Notes: generated from the sequence alone by a model not told the origin. 64,000 nucleotides of DNA from Psococerastis gibbosa (GCA_963971405.1 OZ020491.1:254910-318909); one strand, 5' to 3'; counted from the stretch's first letter, positions 20,952 through 32,414 are shown. Translations and numbers: made by a program.

Positions 20952-21799
20952 TTGCTTTCCAATTTATACGTAGTATAAGGAAAGCTTTGTGATGGCCGAA
21001 ATTTTCGATTCCGAGATTTCAACGGATTTACACGGTTTGAGGTCCCAGGAATCATCTGTCTGTATGTCTGTATGTTCATCGATTTCCGGGCAAACTACTC
21101 GGCCGATTTTGATGAAAGTTGGTATATAGGTTCACAAAAATCATACCTCGTGATTATTTTATTTTTATTTTCGGCTAACTCAATTTGGAGGGGTTTTATT
21201 CTCAAAAATCTCCAAAAAAACGTCTAAAAAAATTATTTCTCAAAAACGGCTTTTCTTTTAAATTCTCATATATTGTAGTCGTTATTAATGTTAACAAAAT
21301 GCGGGCGGTAGCTTGCCCCCTGATAGTTTGCTTCTGGGGGTACAAAAATAAAAATAACTCAATTTTTATGAAAAATGACTAAAAAATAATTTTTCTGTGG
21401 AACCTTTCTATCGATGATTTCTACCTTCAGGTATTTTTTAGGTGGTCAATAGGGTAACAAAAACGGACAGGTTGCATTCCCAAAAAAATATTTGCTTCTG
21501 TGCAAAAAAATATTTGCTTCTGTGCAAAAAATTATTTTTTGAGAAATTATGGAAAATTCACGCTCTAATACATTACTTGCCATGTGTCATTGTTACTACT
21601 GTTACAATGTATTGGTCTGTTCGTTCCAGAGTATACCATTAAGTTTTAAGGGGTTTTTAATGTAATGAGATGGACCCCCCCCCCCCCATGAGGGATCTGA
21701 AATTTAACCCTAGGGAAATTTTTTCCTATGAAATTACACATGTCTATATCTGCTAATTTATAAATTGGAAAGCATGTTCGAGTAAACTCGGACCGGTTC
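20952..21799 (+). mobile_element. Helitron-like (HINE/DINE-1-type) element, copy 4
   Basis: A full-length 848-bp copy begins TTGCTTTCCAATTTATACG with its hairpin partner GTATAAGGAAAGC. It carries the GTCTGTATGTCTGTATG tract, GGCAAACTACTCGG, a C run near 21675, the displaced ATAAATTGGAAAGC and the terminal stem-loop and GACCGGTTC. It lies just downstream of the candidate exon at 20815-20932. Confidence 0.65.
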
Positions 21800-22014
21800 A
21801 TTAAAATCGGTAATTGAGGTGGTCACTACAGAATAGTGAAATCTTATGTTTGCTAGGTCGAAATCGACTCTCCCCCGCAATTGGTCAAGTCATGCATACG
21901 CCTGTTACAGTGTTAATTTTGGGATTGTCTCAGCTTTTTCATTAACTTATCGCTTGTAGCCGGTGTGGGTTGACGGTGTTGACATCAAAAACGTGTATCA
22001 GTTACTAAAATGTG

Positions 22015-22931
22015 CAGGGCTGCCGGACCCGACCAATGAATGGCCAGATTGAAATTTCCCGATATTTCCCGCCAATTTTCAAAATGAGTATGTAACCCAT
22101 TTACCATCATGTTACATTTCCGAGGGTTCAACATAAAATGACGTCACACACTGGCAAAAGCAGCTGCTGAACCTATTATTTTCAAGTTTTATTTAGTTAA
22201 TAAATTAATCGGAGTGAGAAATTTATTTTTTAACTTTGGGAAACCTTTAATATAGAAATAATATTGTATTTAACCCGAGGGGGGGGGGGATTTGAAAATA
22301 AAAGTTCAAAATAGTGGGGTTTTGCATTTTAACAGCAGTAGCAGTAAAGTATAGATTTTACAAAGCTGAGAAAGGGATGCCTGGTCATAGAAATAATATT
22401 GCATTTAACCGAAAGAGGGGGGGCCGGGGGTCTCCCCCGGGGGAAAAATTTGAAAATGTAAGTGCAAGACAGTGGGGTTAAACAGCAGGAAAGCTTACAA
22501 ATGAATACAATGCATATTCATATTGCTACAAAAATGGGGGGGGGATTTTTTAAATTATGCCTAAAAATGCGGTTTAGTACTTAAGCTAAGTACAGAGTTC
22601 ACACTGGGTCCAGGTATCCGTTCTGCGATGCAATGTTTAAGACTCCGATATTTGTTTACATTGGTTCTCATCTCTGATAGTTGACTTATGGCTAATGCCA
22701 ATGGGAGCCCCGTAAGGGATATTATAGCTCTTGCCGTTCCAGTTGATATATTTCTATGGCTAGCCGGCTAGGTAGGTTGCACAAGGGTTGCACCGGCGCA
22801 CGTGGCACCAATGCCACTCAGCCATCTGCCAGGCAGCGATCTTTCCCGATTTTGATCATATCCCGATAAAATTCCCGGAGATGATGAAAAATCCCGATTT
22901 TCGGGTAAAATCCCGCAAAACGGCAGCCCTG
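22015..22931. mobile_element. Non-autonomous hAT element, CAGGGCTGCCG ends
   Basis: The left end is CAGGGCTGCCGGACCCG and the right end is the inverse of CAGGGCTGCCGTTTTGCGGG. Subterminal CCCGAT and TTTCCCG motifs repeat on both sides. The flanks AAAATGTG and (AT)TAAATGTG are a near but not exact 8-bp duplication. The interior has G-run segments at about 22280 and 22416 and no transposase. Confidence 0.6.
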
Positions 22932-23057
22932 ATTAAATGTGATAAATGCAAAATGCTGGAATGCCTTCTTGTTACTGCGCATGTGTCAGGGCTTAGTCCA
23001 ATTGGCTCCACCCTTCCAACGAGGAAGGTGTACGACTTCAAGTACAAGTTCCAGAAT

Positions 23058-23505
23058 TTAAAAATATAGCCCGGAATTCTGGAACTTTAACTTTATCAAA
23101 TGGTTAATTGTTGGTATTATTAATTATGACACCTAACTTAACTAGTTACTGGGCGACCTTTTTTTTAGGAAAAAATCATCGCAGCCCCCTCCGAAATAAA
23201 ATCCTGGCTAAAGGCCTGCTGTATGTACAGCACATACTATACCTTATAAGCCTAGCTAGACAGTAGGTACCAAAGATGGAAAATGGAAGGTACTGTAGAC
23301 GCTATATGCAAAGTAGTAGGGTATTTATTCCATTTCCAACCATAAGGCACGACATATATTATAATTGAGTAGATTCTCGATTTCGACATGGAAAATAGTC
23401 AAAAAAGTAATTACAATAGTTAAGTTAGCTGTCATAATTAATAATACCTAACAATTAACCATTTGATAAAGTCAAAGTTCCAGAATTTAAAAATATAACC
23501 TAAAA
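23058..23505. mobile_element. Long-TIR element, about 90-bp arms
   Basis: The arms near 23071-23155 and 23405-23495 are inverted copies: TTCTGGAACTTT, TTATCAAATGGTTAATTGTT, GGTATTATTAATTATGACA and CTAACTTAACTA. The middle holds a G-run MITE end (AAATCCTGGCTA) and unassigned DNA. No coding content. Confidence 0.55.
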
Positions 23506-23779
23506 GTAAAACCTATTGGTAGGTATGCTATGATCAAAATCCAGTACATACCGGTTGCATTCAGAGTTGTTTTGTTTTAAACAGTTTGTTTAAAACACGC
23601 TGTTTTAAACTAGGTTTAAACAAAATGTAAAAAAAACAAAACAGATTTTTTAAAACAGACTGTTTTGAACTTTGTTTTAAACTAGTTTTAAACTCGAATA
23701 AAAAACAGACGTGTTTAATTGAAATGAATGTTATAGTTAGATAAAGTTATATTCTTTGCGTCCAAAATCTAAGTGCTAC

Positions 23780-24230
23780 TGCACTCAAAATGCGTGACCC
23801 CACAATTTCAGGCATATTTTTCAAAAATTTTCAACCTGGGGCCCCGGGGGTCCAGCTATTTTCATCGCCAGTGAAATCTAAACGTTCCTACTATCAAAAT
23901 GCGTACACTCCCACTATTACAAGCCGCATTTTATAGAAATTTCAACCGGAGGAGGCCCCCGGGCCCCAGAGACGGACGCAGCGACCCCGACCGGCACTTC
24001 GCGCAATTGCCCCCTCCCCTTGGGAAAGCAGTTACTTCTTTACGTCTGAAAACTAAGTGTTACTGCACTCAAAATGAATAAAACCCAACTATTTCAGGCA
24101 TATTTTTCAAAAAAAATCACCCGGGGGAGACCCCAGGACTTCACTCGTTCGCAATTGTATTAATTGCCTGTAAAATCTCGAAGTTAATGCTATCAAAATG
24201 CGTAAAATCGAACTATTTCAGGCCTGTTTA
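23780..24230 (+). repeat. Diverged minisatellite related to 14043-14455
   Basis: The units carry CAAAATGCGTA, an ACTATTTCAGGC block, a run such as GGGGCCCCGGGGGTCC or CCCGGGGGAGACCCC, and return near 23787, 23896, 24069 and 24196 with uneven spacing. The match in order and motif to the 88-bp minisatellite in the other hAT element suggests a shared carrier. Confidence 0.5.
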
Positions 24231-24719
24231 CTCCCCCCCCCCCCTTCAGGTCTCTCAAACCCTCTGGCTCCTACACAAAGGACACTAAGGTCATTTATTT
24301 AATGCTGTATGTATGAGAACGGTTCTCCCCCCTTCGAAAACCTATCGTTACGCCACTGAGCATTGCTATTATAATCTTTCGTGAACTTGACAGGACATTT
24401 TGATTTTTTGTTCTGATGAGAAGGGGTGAAGGGTGAGACTACTGGAGGACTTACAGGGGTTTACTGGGTTAAAAAAAAATATTAGGGGCTAACCCCCCCC
24501 CCCCCCCCAGACTTTTTGAGATTTTCCGCCTATGTATAAGGGGAGGGGGTATAAAAAAAAACTGGACCAGAAAACCCCCCGGCAACATCCAGAATCATAA
24601 TCTGTAAACTTTTCTGAGTTAATAAATAATAATAAATAAATAATAAATATTATAATAAACGGGAAAACTCCAATTTTGACAAAGTTGTTACAAGTGGAAT
24701 AATAACAGTACATATGGTA

Positions 24720-25424
24720 TTATAACGCATGTTGTAAGGCTTTCCTCCTAATGCTATTTAGTGATTCATGGAATATATCAATGTCACACTTCTGGTTGAG
24801 AATATTACACCTGGTTAGCATTCTATTAAGTCCGAGTTCTTGTAGGTAGTTAGTTCTGTACAAATTGATATAAAATAGACTTTTGCGCCGGGTGTTTGAA
24901 GGGACATGGATATTAATATTCACTAGTAGGGAAGAACATTGAAACCTATTTGATAGGATGTTATAAACAGCAATAACATCATACATGTTTCTCCTGTCAG
25001 TTAGTGCGCTGATTTTAAAAAAATTCAGCAAATATTTATAAGTGAAATTGTTCCTATCGACATGTTTCTTATAGCAATAATATCTCATAAATTTTCTTTG
25101 CACATTCTCAATTTTCATAATTTGGCAATTCAGGTATGGATTCCAGACTGGACAGTTGTATTCTAGGATTGGTCTTACTAGTGTGATATACAGAAGTTTC
25201 ACTGTTTCCGCTGTAAAATGATGACTGTTTCTTTTTGTGAATCCTAAAGTTCTATTTGCTTTGGCGCATATATAGTCTACGTGACTTTGAAATGTCAACT
25301 GCGAGTCAAAGAAGACACCTAAATCCTTTACGGTGAGAACGCGATTTAAGGAATCATTGTTATAGCAGTAATTGAAGGAAATAGTACGCTTCTTCCTAGT
25401 AAGAGTCATCACATTTTGTTGCAT
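24720..25424 (-). pseudogene. CR1-type LINE ORF2, C-terminal part (after frameshift)
   Basis: This is the continuation of the ORF2 at 25396-27525 in another frame. Reading from the overlap it gives VMTLTRKKRTISF, then VLTVKDLGVFFDSQLTFQSH (thumb), ANRTLGFTKRN, then LYITLVRPILEYNCPVWNP and IENVQRKFMRYY. These are the standard motifs that follow the reverse transcriptase core in CR1/Jockey-group LINEs. The stop is at 24720, and an AT-rich (AATAAATA) simple repeat at about 24620-24660, on the 3' side, probably marks the element end. One base gained or lost near 25400-25424 separates it from the upstream part. Confidence 0.8.
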
Positions 25425-27525
25425 TCAATCTAATATCGTGCATATTGCACCAGTCAATGAATTTATTCATAACGGCTTGTAATTCCAGGCAGTCTACGAT
25501 ACTGTTCACAGCTATATAAAATTTGAGATCATCCACAAATATTTTAAATTTAACTTTGGTGCCTGCAAATACTTTATGCACATCATTGATGAATAAAAGA
25601 AATAAGGTTCCCGACAGGTGACCGCCTTGAGGACAGCCAGAGGTGGCATAAAATCTGTAAGATTCACAATTATTAATTTTTACATATTGTGGTCTATGTG
25701 TCAGATAACTTTTTAACCAATCTAGTAAGGGTCCTTCAATTCCTGCTACCTTAAGGGTAGCTATCAGGATGTTATGATTCACACGATCGAAACCTTTAAC
25801 AAAGTCATTGTACACAACATCCACTTGGTTATTGCAATCTAGATAGTTAGCAAGATCTTGTTCAAAATCAAGTAAATTGGTTAAAGTTGTTCTGCACGAG
25901 AGGTAACCATGTTGAGCTGTAGTTATAAGTTTAGATACAAAAGAAAACAGTTTATCATTAACTAGAGACTCAAAAATTTTTGACACATGTGATAAAATTG
26001 TGATTGGGCGATAGTTCGAAATGTTATTTTTAGGACCAGTTTTGTGTACTGGAGTTATTCTACCAATTTTCCATTTGCTTGGGAAACAACCTGTTCGCAT
26101 CGAGTGATTATAAATAAGCAGTAATGGTTGGGTTAAGGCACACCGACAGTTTTTGAGGAGTAGGGGTGGTAGTTCATCAGGTCCAGGTGAAAGGGTTATC
26201 TTCAGCTTCTCCAGTTTCTCATAGACTTCTTCTGCTGTGAATTTTAAGAGGTTAATGGTGGAGTCAGTGTGAAGATCGGAGTTGTCTAATTGGTGTTGGT
26301 TGGTTGGAACATAGTTGGTAGAGAAAAATTGAGCAAAGAACTTAGCAGTATCTTCATTTTTAGATGATAATTGACCATTATACTGCATTTCACTTGGAAG
26401 GCCGTGATCAGTTTTTAATCCATTTACGTATCGCCAGAACTGTAATGGATCATCTTTAATTCGTGCTTCAGCAACTTCAATGAAGGTCTGATGCTCTGTG
26501 GTAGACATGTGTTGACATTCTCTTCTTAGAGCTTGAAAATATTTGTAACTGGCAATTGATCCATTCATTTTGTACAGTTTATGGGCAGCTTTTTTCTTGA
26601 AAATAAGTTTTTGGAGCTGTTTTGAGCACCACTTAGGGAAGGTAGAGACTTTTTTGATTTTGACTGGGATAAATAAACGAACAGCAGAGTGTACATAGTA
26701 GTACCAGTGGTCTATCCAGGTATCAATATGCTGATTTGGGTCAAATATGTTTATCCAGTCAATGCAGTTCAAATAAGTTGTGATTTGTTCAAAATCGGCT
26801 TTATTGTAATCATAAATATAGCTTGATTCACGCACTGCCTTAGGTTTTAGGTTAAGCACAATATATATTAGTAGCGCGGGGTGGTAAGCATCAATCGGAA
26901 GTACTAGATCAACATCTTCAGAAACTGTTGCACATGATGAGTTTTGGGTGTAGAAGACAAGATCTAGCATTCGACCCATTCGATTAGTAATCACGTTAAT
27001 TTGATTTAGGTTAAGGAGGTTTATAAGAGTTACCAGGTCGTCAATGATTTGCGAAGGCTGAGATGCGTTATTACTGTTTCGTGAAGTCCATTGGGGAATA
27101 TTGAAATCGCCACAAATAATAATGTCTTCAGTCAATAGATTTTCACACACATTTTCTATCTTCGTGTATAAATTTTGGTAAATGGTAACGTCAGCATTTG
27201 GTGGAACATACACACAGATTACAATAACTGTCTTTGATTCACTAAATACTATTCTAGTTATGAGTAGGTCAAACCAGCTTGATAGATGGTATAAAGTACG
27301 GGATTTGAAAGTCTTTTTTACACAAATCAAATTTCCTCCCCCTCTTTGGCGATTTATCACTGAGCTATCACGATCGCACCGATGAATGGTGTAATTTGTA
27401 TTTAAGTTTAATTCCGAGTCCGAGATATTCTCACTAAGCCACGTTTCAGTAACAATAGCAACATCAACATTTTTGCAGATTAAATTTTTAGTAAATTCAC
27501 TTAATTTGGTCCTCATGCCTCTCAC
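25396..27525 (-). pseudogene. CR1-type LINE ORF2: endonuclease and reverse transcriptase
   Basis: A 709-codon frame encodes the two enzymes that nick target DNA and copy the element RNA into it. The apurinic-type endonuclease is N-terminal: TETWLS (Glu27), VYVPPN, ICGDFN (Asp140, Asn142), RMLDLVF and the final His in DAYHPALL. The reverse transcriptase follows from about residue 435: SPGPDELPP, NYRPITILSHVSKIFE, YNDFVKGFDRVNHNIL, GCPQGGHLSGTLF and the catalytic FVDD. Several positions differ from the usual F.KAFD, GVPQGS.LGP and FADD. A frameshift ends it at CDDSY; the rest is at 24720-25424. It starts 26 bases after the ORF1 stop. The first ATG may not be the true start, since a few N-terminal residues usual in the family are missing. 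Confidence 0.85.
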
Positions 27526-27551
27526 ATTTTGATAACATAGAGTGATTCCGT

Positions 27552-28472
27552 TTAGTATACGTTTTTTTGCTGGGAGTTTACAATTTTGGGTTTATTATTG
27601 AAGAATTTGATGGTTATGTTTTGTTCACCAGCTCTTTTGCGATTGTCTAGCTCCTTGAAGACTGCGTTGTTGTAGTCTCTTTGTTGCTTTGTGAGGTCAG
27701 CTTTGAACTTGATATTGGTATTTGAAGTTATAGTTTTCTTATTTTTTATTATGGTTTTGGCGAGGTCAGCATTTTCAAAAATAACTTTGATCGGACGTGC
27801 CATATTGTCAGAATTACTTCTTTTTTTACCTAGTCGTATAACTTTAAGATTCAGGCTAGGAATGACGGGATCAACGACTTTGTGTATTTCTCTACTATCG
27901 TGATCGATTCGCTCATCAATGTTTGCTGATTCACTCTCACAGACATTTAGAAAAATTAAGTTATTTTTCCGCGCTACGCGCTCTTCATATTCTTCAATCA
28001 TATTTTCAATGAGCTTGGATTGGTTAAGTTCAGATTCAAGGACATCAATTCTATTGGCCAATAGCGGGAGCACTTCAAGTTTAGTTTTTAGCTCTTCGTA
28101 ACAATTGTTGATAAACGATTGCGATTTTATCAAGTCGTTAATACTCGCCGATAAATCATTAACTTTGACATTTATTTGCTTTTGAAATTGTTTAACTTCT
28201 TCCCTAAAGCTTTTAAGCAGACTAAGCATTTCACTGGACTGATTGATAGGCTCCTCGCGATCACTAGACTTCAGGGAAGCAGCTTTGTTCGAGTTGAGGA
28301 TTGCTTTACATGGTGGGCACACCCATTGTTGTTTTTCAGCTTGCGTTTTTTTTCTCTGAACAGCTTCTCTGATCTGCCCGCAGCTGAAGTGGTAAGAGCC
28401 ATTGCATTCACTGCAAACAACGGCATCCTCCAAAAGGACTGGCTCTTGGCACTTATTGCAGGGGGTGGTCAT
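27552..28472 (-). CDS. CR1-type LINE ORF1: PHD finger and coiled-coil RNA-binding protein
   Basis: The frame is intact (306 residues). An N-terminal C4HC3 PHD-type zinc finger is visible with C5, C8, C20, C23, H28, C31, C52 and C55. A coiled-coil stretch follows at roughly 70-155 (KSFREEVKQFQKQINVKV, LSASINDLIK, ELKTKLEVL, RIDVLESELNQ). The C-terminal part from about 165 (RVARKNNLIFLNV, LKVIRLGKK, RPIKVIFEN, DYNNAVFKELDNR) resembles the RRM/FP_C-like half found in many LINE ORF1 proteins. By analogy it should bind the element RNA as a multimer. It lies upstream of ORF2 on the same strand, and the presumed 5' UTR covers about 28480-28950. Confidence 0.8.
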   Translation of the reverse strand: MTTPCNKCQEPVLLEDAVVCSECNGSYHFSCGQIREAVQRKKTQAEKQQWVCPPCKAILNSNKAASLKSSDREEPINQSSEMLSLLKSFREEVKQFQKQINVKVNDLSASINDLIKSQSFINNCYEELKTKLEVLPLLANRIDVLESELNQSKLIENMIEEYEERVARKNNLIFLNVCESESANIDERIDHDSREIHKVVDPVIPSLNLKVIRLGKKRSNSDNMARPIKVIFENADLAKTIIKNKKTITSNTNIKFKADLTKQQRDYNNAVFKELDNRKRAGEQNITIKFFNNKPKIVNSQQKNVY

Positions 28473-28479
28473 TGGTAGC

Positions 28480-28950
28480 TATAGAGGATACGGGTGTCAA
28501 TATTAATATGTGGAAAGTGTGTAGCAGGAATGGTTCTGGTGTTTCATACAAGCTTATCAGAAGCCAGTCTAGACAAGTCTTGAACTGCTGTTTATGGTAA
28601 AGTTGACAGTTTCTGCTGGCTAGTTAAATATACGAATCTTCACCTTCTCTTCCTGTCTTCCCGGCTCCGAAACAGAACCTTCTGTGAGCCCTGCACTCGG
28701 CGTGGGAATTTTTCTATAGCTTTATATGGGTACCAAAGCACAACCTACAATGTCCAGATTCACTTTACAGAAAGAGTAAAAAACAGACCAGTGTTATACT
28801 AGTTAAGGGAGATTGGCTAACTCACCAAATCAATATCAAAAAGTAGTCAGCACTAAATTTAGCACAAAATTCCAAGATAAACCAATAAAATTTAATATAA
28901 TTATTCACACTAAAAACAATCGACATGGCATGGCAGCCATCTTGGATATT
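28480..28950 (-). promoter_or_regulatory. Presumed 5' UTR/promoter of the CR1-type LINE
   Basis: The interval between the ORF1 start and the point where the outer hAT sequence seems to resume has no open frame. It is expected to contain the internal Pol II promoter of the LINE. The exact 5' end cannot be fixed because no clear target duplication was found. Confidence 0.35.
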
Positions 28951-29552
28951 ATAGGATATTATTATCCATTTGGATATTATAGTTGAAAACAATTTTCAGA
29001 ATGCGGTCTTGATATTTTGCATACTCAACTACCTATAGCGCCTGAACTATCTGCATTGTACAAGCCACGAGGCTGCCTCGTGGCTCGAACCTTACACTCT
29101 CTATATCTATTTTATTATTATATAATTATTTTTATGCCTGATGTCAGATTGTCAGGTCGAGCGAGTTCCAAAACTGCCAATTGGGGGTTATTGACTACAA
29201 TGTACGTTATGTATCAAAATGAAGGAGAACATTTCCTCATTACATTGCATTTAATGCAGAAAATGTTAAATGAGCTACTTCGATTGGCCCTTAAAAATAA
29301 AATATACTTGCGCTTGCATATACTGTAGGCTCTGACTGACGTCAAACCAGCGCAAAATTACTTTATCAATGCTGCTGTCGCAAAATTAAAAAATAAATAA
29401 ATTTAAAACTAGTTTTAAAGAGAGTTTTAAACTAGTTTTAAACAGTTGATTCATTTTGTGCCTTTTAAATTGTTTTAAACAAAGAAAACAGTTTAAAACA
29501 ATAAAAAACAGTTGTTTTGTTCAAAATTAAAGAAAAAAAAATTCCAACGCTG

Positions 29553-30100
29553 GTTGCATTTAGGCTTACAATAACGTTTAAGGACCGTGAAAAGCTATTG
29601 ATAAAAATGAGTGCTTCATTGTGCTAGTGCCTCAGTGACAGTGTAATGTACCAGCACTATTCTAGGCCTACTTTGTTACTTTGTACTCGGTACTCTGGAA
29701 CTTGAATTTGGTTATTATTAGGACTCTGGATTATTATTCTTTACTTTACTCATTGTTCTACATACTTAACTATTAATCTGTATTTGTATTTACTTATACT
29801 GTGTCCTATGACTAATCCATTGAATAGTTATGATATAAAACCAGAGAGCCAAATTTGCCTAAGTTAGTTATAGTCAGTTATAGTTAGTCATTGCTAGTTA
29901 TTACTAGTGTGTTGCCAGAGTGTTGCTAGTGTTGTCCGTATATTCAAACCTCAGTATCGTCCATATTTTTAACCAGTAGTATTTCTGTGTTTCACTGACC
30001 TTTAAAAGTCCAGTGTTGTGTATGTGTATTTGATTTACAGAATTATAATCGTTTATAAGTGTCCAGTACCGTGATTCTTAATATCCCAAGAAGAAGGCTA
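29553..30100. other. Unassigned AT-rich sequence
   Basis: This is flanking DNA to the right of the hAT target duplication. It contains short TAGTTA/TAGTCA iterations at about 29866-29905 but no frame, RNA or repeat that I can name. Confidence 0.3.
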
Positions 30101-30101
30101 G

Positions 30102-30750
30102 CTAGGTATCAAAAGAACAGAAGTGAGTACTCCGCGAAATACAGTTGTACTTCACAACAGTGTAGAAAGCTTTCTCTAAGAGATGGTTTCTAAGCAATTT
30201 AGGGAAGTTAGAAGCATTCCTCGCCGCTCTCAGTTCAATCGGGAGTTTTCTAAGGTAGGCGAAACCTTGTAGTATAGGATCCAGTCGCTCACACTTGGCT
30301 GTGCGTGGCGCTGGCCTTACAAGGTCTCCCCGTTGCCTCGTGTTGTAGGTGTGAGTGTCCCCGTTTTGTTTAAATGTCCCCCACACCTCAGGCTTTTAAG
30401 ATGTGTAAGATGCAGCTAAATATGTACATACTTGGGGCTGTCATGATTTCTAATGATTTGAAGTGAGAGCGACAACTGTCACGAGGTTTAGTTTTAGCAT
30501 ATAGCGCACTCCACTCTTTTGGAGCCTGAGTACAGCGTCGATGTCCCCTACGGTGGTCCCTTCCCAGGCCAATATGCCGTAGTTTATATGGCTCATTACA
30601 AGTGAGTGGTAGGCCTGGACTCTCTGGAGAGTTACCTACGGAGGACATACAGAGCTAAGGCGCCCGACTACAAAGAGGCCACTATTCAGTTTTGTTAATA
30701 GCTCAGCCACGTGTTTGTTCCATGTTCCGTTGTTCCACTATCTCTACTAA
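30102..30750 (-). pseudogene. Jockey/CR1-type LINE ORF2 tail, second copy
   Basis: The minus strand encodes, in different frames, GLPLTCNEPYKLRHIGLG, RRCTQAPKEW, then GDTHTYNTRQRGDLVRPAPR, FAYLRKLPIELR and ASNFPKLLRNHLLEKAFY. The YNTRQR..L...R....LP order is the very C terminus of Jockey/CR1-type polymerases. Nucleotide blocks such as GGAGCCTGAGTACAGCGTC and GTCGCTCACACTTGGCT are shared with 15440-15930, so both are copies of one family. Confidence 0.6.
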
Positions 30751-30777
30751 TTTATAAATTTAAAAGCACGTTGGAGC

Positions 30778-30779
<2 letters not shown>

Positions 30780-30811
<32 letters not shown>
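30780..30811 (+). repeat. Poly(T) tract
   Basis: A run of about 32 T's. Just before it, 30742-30775 resembles the 3' part of the Helitron-like family (CTAATTTATAAATT, AAAGCACGTTGGAG). It may be the poly(A) of an old minus-strand retro-insertion or simple slippage. Confidence 0.6.
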
Positions 30812-30817
<6 letters not shown>

Positions 30818-31675
30818 TCGCATACAAACAACTTAATGAATGTATCCGATTGATCTCTTCAGCCGCCTTGTAATGTTTATGAGTTTGTTCTAATAAAAGT
30901 ATAATGAAAGTAGAAGGTTATTTATTTCCTTACCATAATCGTGTGAAGAGTCCATCTGGTGTTAAAGTTAAATGCCCAACACGACTAGCTCAAAATAAGA
31001 TGACCAGCCTCACACGACTTTTGGCAGCAGCATCTCCGGTGAATCCTGTAGGCTATATCAGCCACGGGGAACAAATAACATACCTGACTTAATAAATGCC
31101 ATCATGGCTAAAGATTACTTATAAAACTGGAACTATATAGCAGAATTGTTATTCAATAGCCAGGATTCACCGTAGACTCTTCACGCACTCAGGGTTGTAT
31201 AGACAAAGCTGGCTCATCTTATATATTAGTTATATCTTATATACAAAACAAGGTGATCAAAATAATATGTTTAGTGTGAAAGGGTAAGTTTAGTGTATAC
31301 AGTATGGGAAATAGGAACTCGAATTTGAAGCATTCAAATGGGAAATAAAAATGAAATACAATAGGTAATGAAGCGAGCCACAACTTAATTTAAACTGAAC
31401 AACTGAAGTTAAGCAAACTTTATTTATAAAGCGCCACCAGAATGAAAGTTTTAACATCTTTGTGCTTAGCTAACAATAATTATAAATATTTATTTGTACG
31501 ACGCATCCTTGAAGTCTTTAGAATTAATAATAAAATTATATCAAAGTAGTGGCTCTGCAATTAAAAAAAAATTAAGTAATAACACGTTTTTTAAACTGAT
31601 GGTAATGTATGGGTCCTTTATTCTGCGCCGTTGAGAAATGAAAACTTGTACCTTATTTAGAAGACTTGTAGTTCG
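30812..31675. other. Unassigned sequence
   Basis: AT-rich DNA with no supported gene. A 62-codon frame at 30904-31092 has no recognisable motif. Confidence 0.3.
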
Positions 31676-31864
31676 TTAATGTTTCATAAAATACTCGCCC
31701 AGTCTGTCCAGCCCTCCTCGTCTGTGAATGCCGAGATACACGTCCGCGGACTGTTGGACATCTGCCACGTCGGATGGCTGCATCCTCGGCAATGATTTAA
31801 ACCTTTCTTCTGGTCCCCACCAAGGGGTGGTCCCCCACAATCTCTCCGGGCTTCTTAGCTCATA
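31676..31864 (-). other. Possible terminal coding exon of an unknown gene
   Basis: On the minus strand an open frame of 64 codons without an internal ATG start runs to a TAA at 31676. It reads ELRSPERLWGTTPWWGPEER, then LPRMQPSDVADVQQSADVYL, and ends GGLDRLGEYFMKH. The amino-acid make-up looks protein-like and its GC content exceeds that of the flanks. The upstream boundary ATTATTATGAG could be a weak splice acceptor. I do not recognise the protein; a transposon-derived tail is an alternative. Confidence 0.3.
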
Positions 31865-32240
31865 ATAATATTAGAAATTTCCAAACCGAATAAAATGTGA
31901 AGCGTATTAAAAAATATTTGTAAAGTTTTTTACTCAATCGAACAACACAAAGCTGTGCCATGATGGATGCCAATTCTGTTTCTTTTCCATATTTGGCTAC
32001 GCCTTACTTTTTCTGTTTATACTATTGCCGGGTTAATTATTATTCTATTGCAGCCTCTATAGTACTCGTGTTGAGTTACGACACGTCTCCGATCGCATGG
32101 CGTGTACAGACTCGCACAAGTGCGAGCACGCTACCACCTGGCCATCGCAGCTCGGACCGGTTCTTGTTGCTTATGGTCCCGATAAGATCCAACACTCTTC
32201 ATTGCAAAATGCAAAATTCTTCCACTCCCAACGTGGCCAT

Positions 32241-32251
32241 CTCAAATTCCC

Positions 32252-32282
<31 letters not shown>

Positions 32283-32284
32283 AA
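32241..32284 (+). repeat. Poly(C) and (CA)n simple repeat
   Basis: A run of 19 C's is followed by ACACACACACACAC and an A run. The overlapping frames that encode strings of Pro and His-Thr are artefacts of this repeat. Confidence 0.8.
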
Positions 32285-32414
32285 AAAAACAGCCACTCAC
32301 TTCTTCTCTTCATGAAATTACTGTATTAGTAGAGGAGCCCACGATGCTAAATGGGGATTACATAGATACCTAGTAGGCTAGTGGGTTGCTAAGCTTAGAT
32401 GATAAAAGAAAAAA

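Larger units (their letters stand above)
23562..29552. mobile_element. hAT element with nested CR1 LINE
   Basis: The outer element begins CAGAGTTGTTTTG and ends with the inverse of CAGCGTTGGAATTTT. GTTGCATT flanks both ends (23554-23561 and 29553-29560), a perfect 8-bp target duplication. Both subterminal regions (23570-23720 and 29400-29530) are packed with TTTTAAAC and its inverse, probable transposase-binding repeats. I find no hAT transposase inside; the interior is a diverged minisatellite (23780-24230), G/C-run sequence and a LINE of about 4.3 kb. Total length is 5,991 bp; without the LINE it would be about 1.6 kb. Confidence 0.7.

Noticed and set aside
29866-29905. TAGTTA/TAGTCA iterations as a possible telomere-like or regulatory array
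   Set aside because: Too short and irregular to support either claim.
30742-30775. A further Helitron-like 3' end
   Set aside because: Only about 30 bases match and the terminal stem-loop is missing, so I did not count it as a copy.
31960-32373. A 137-codon frame with Pro and His-Thr strings
   Set aside because: The distinctive part is a poly(C)/(CA)n simple repeat, and the rest has no recognisable domain.
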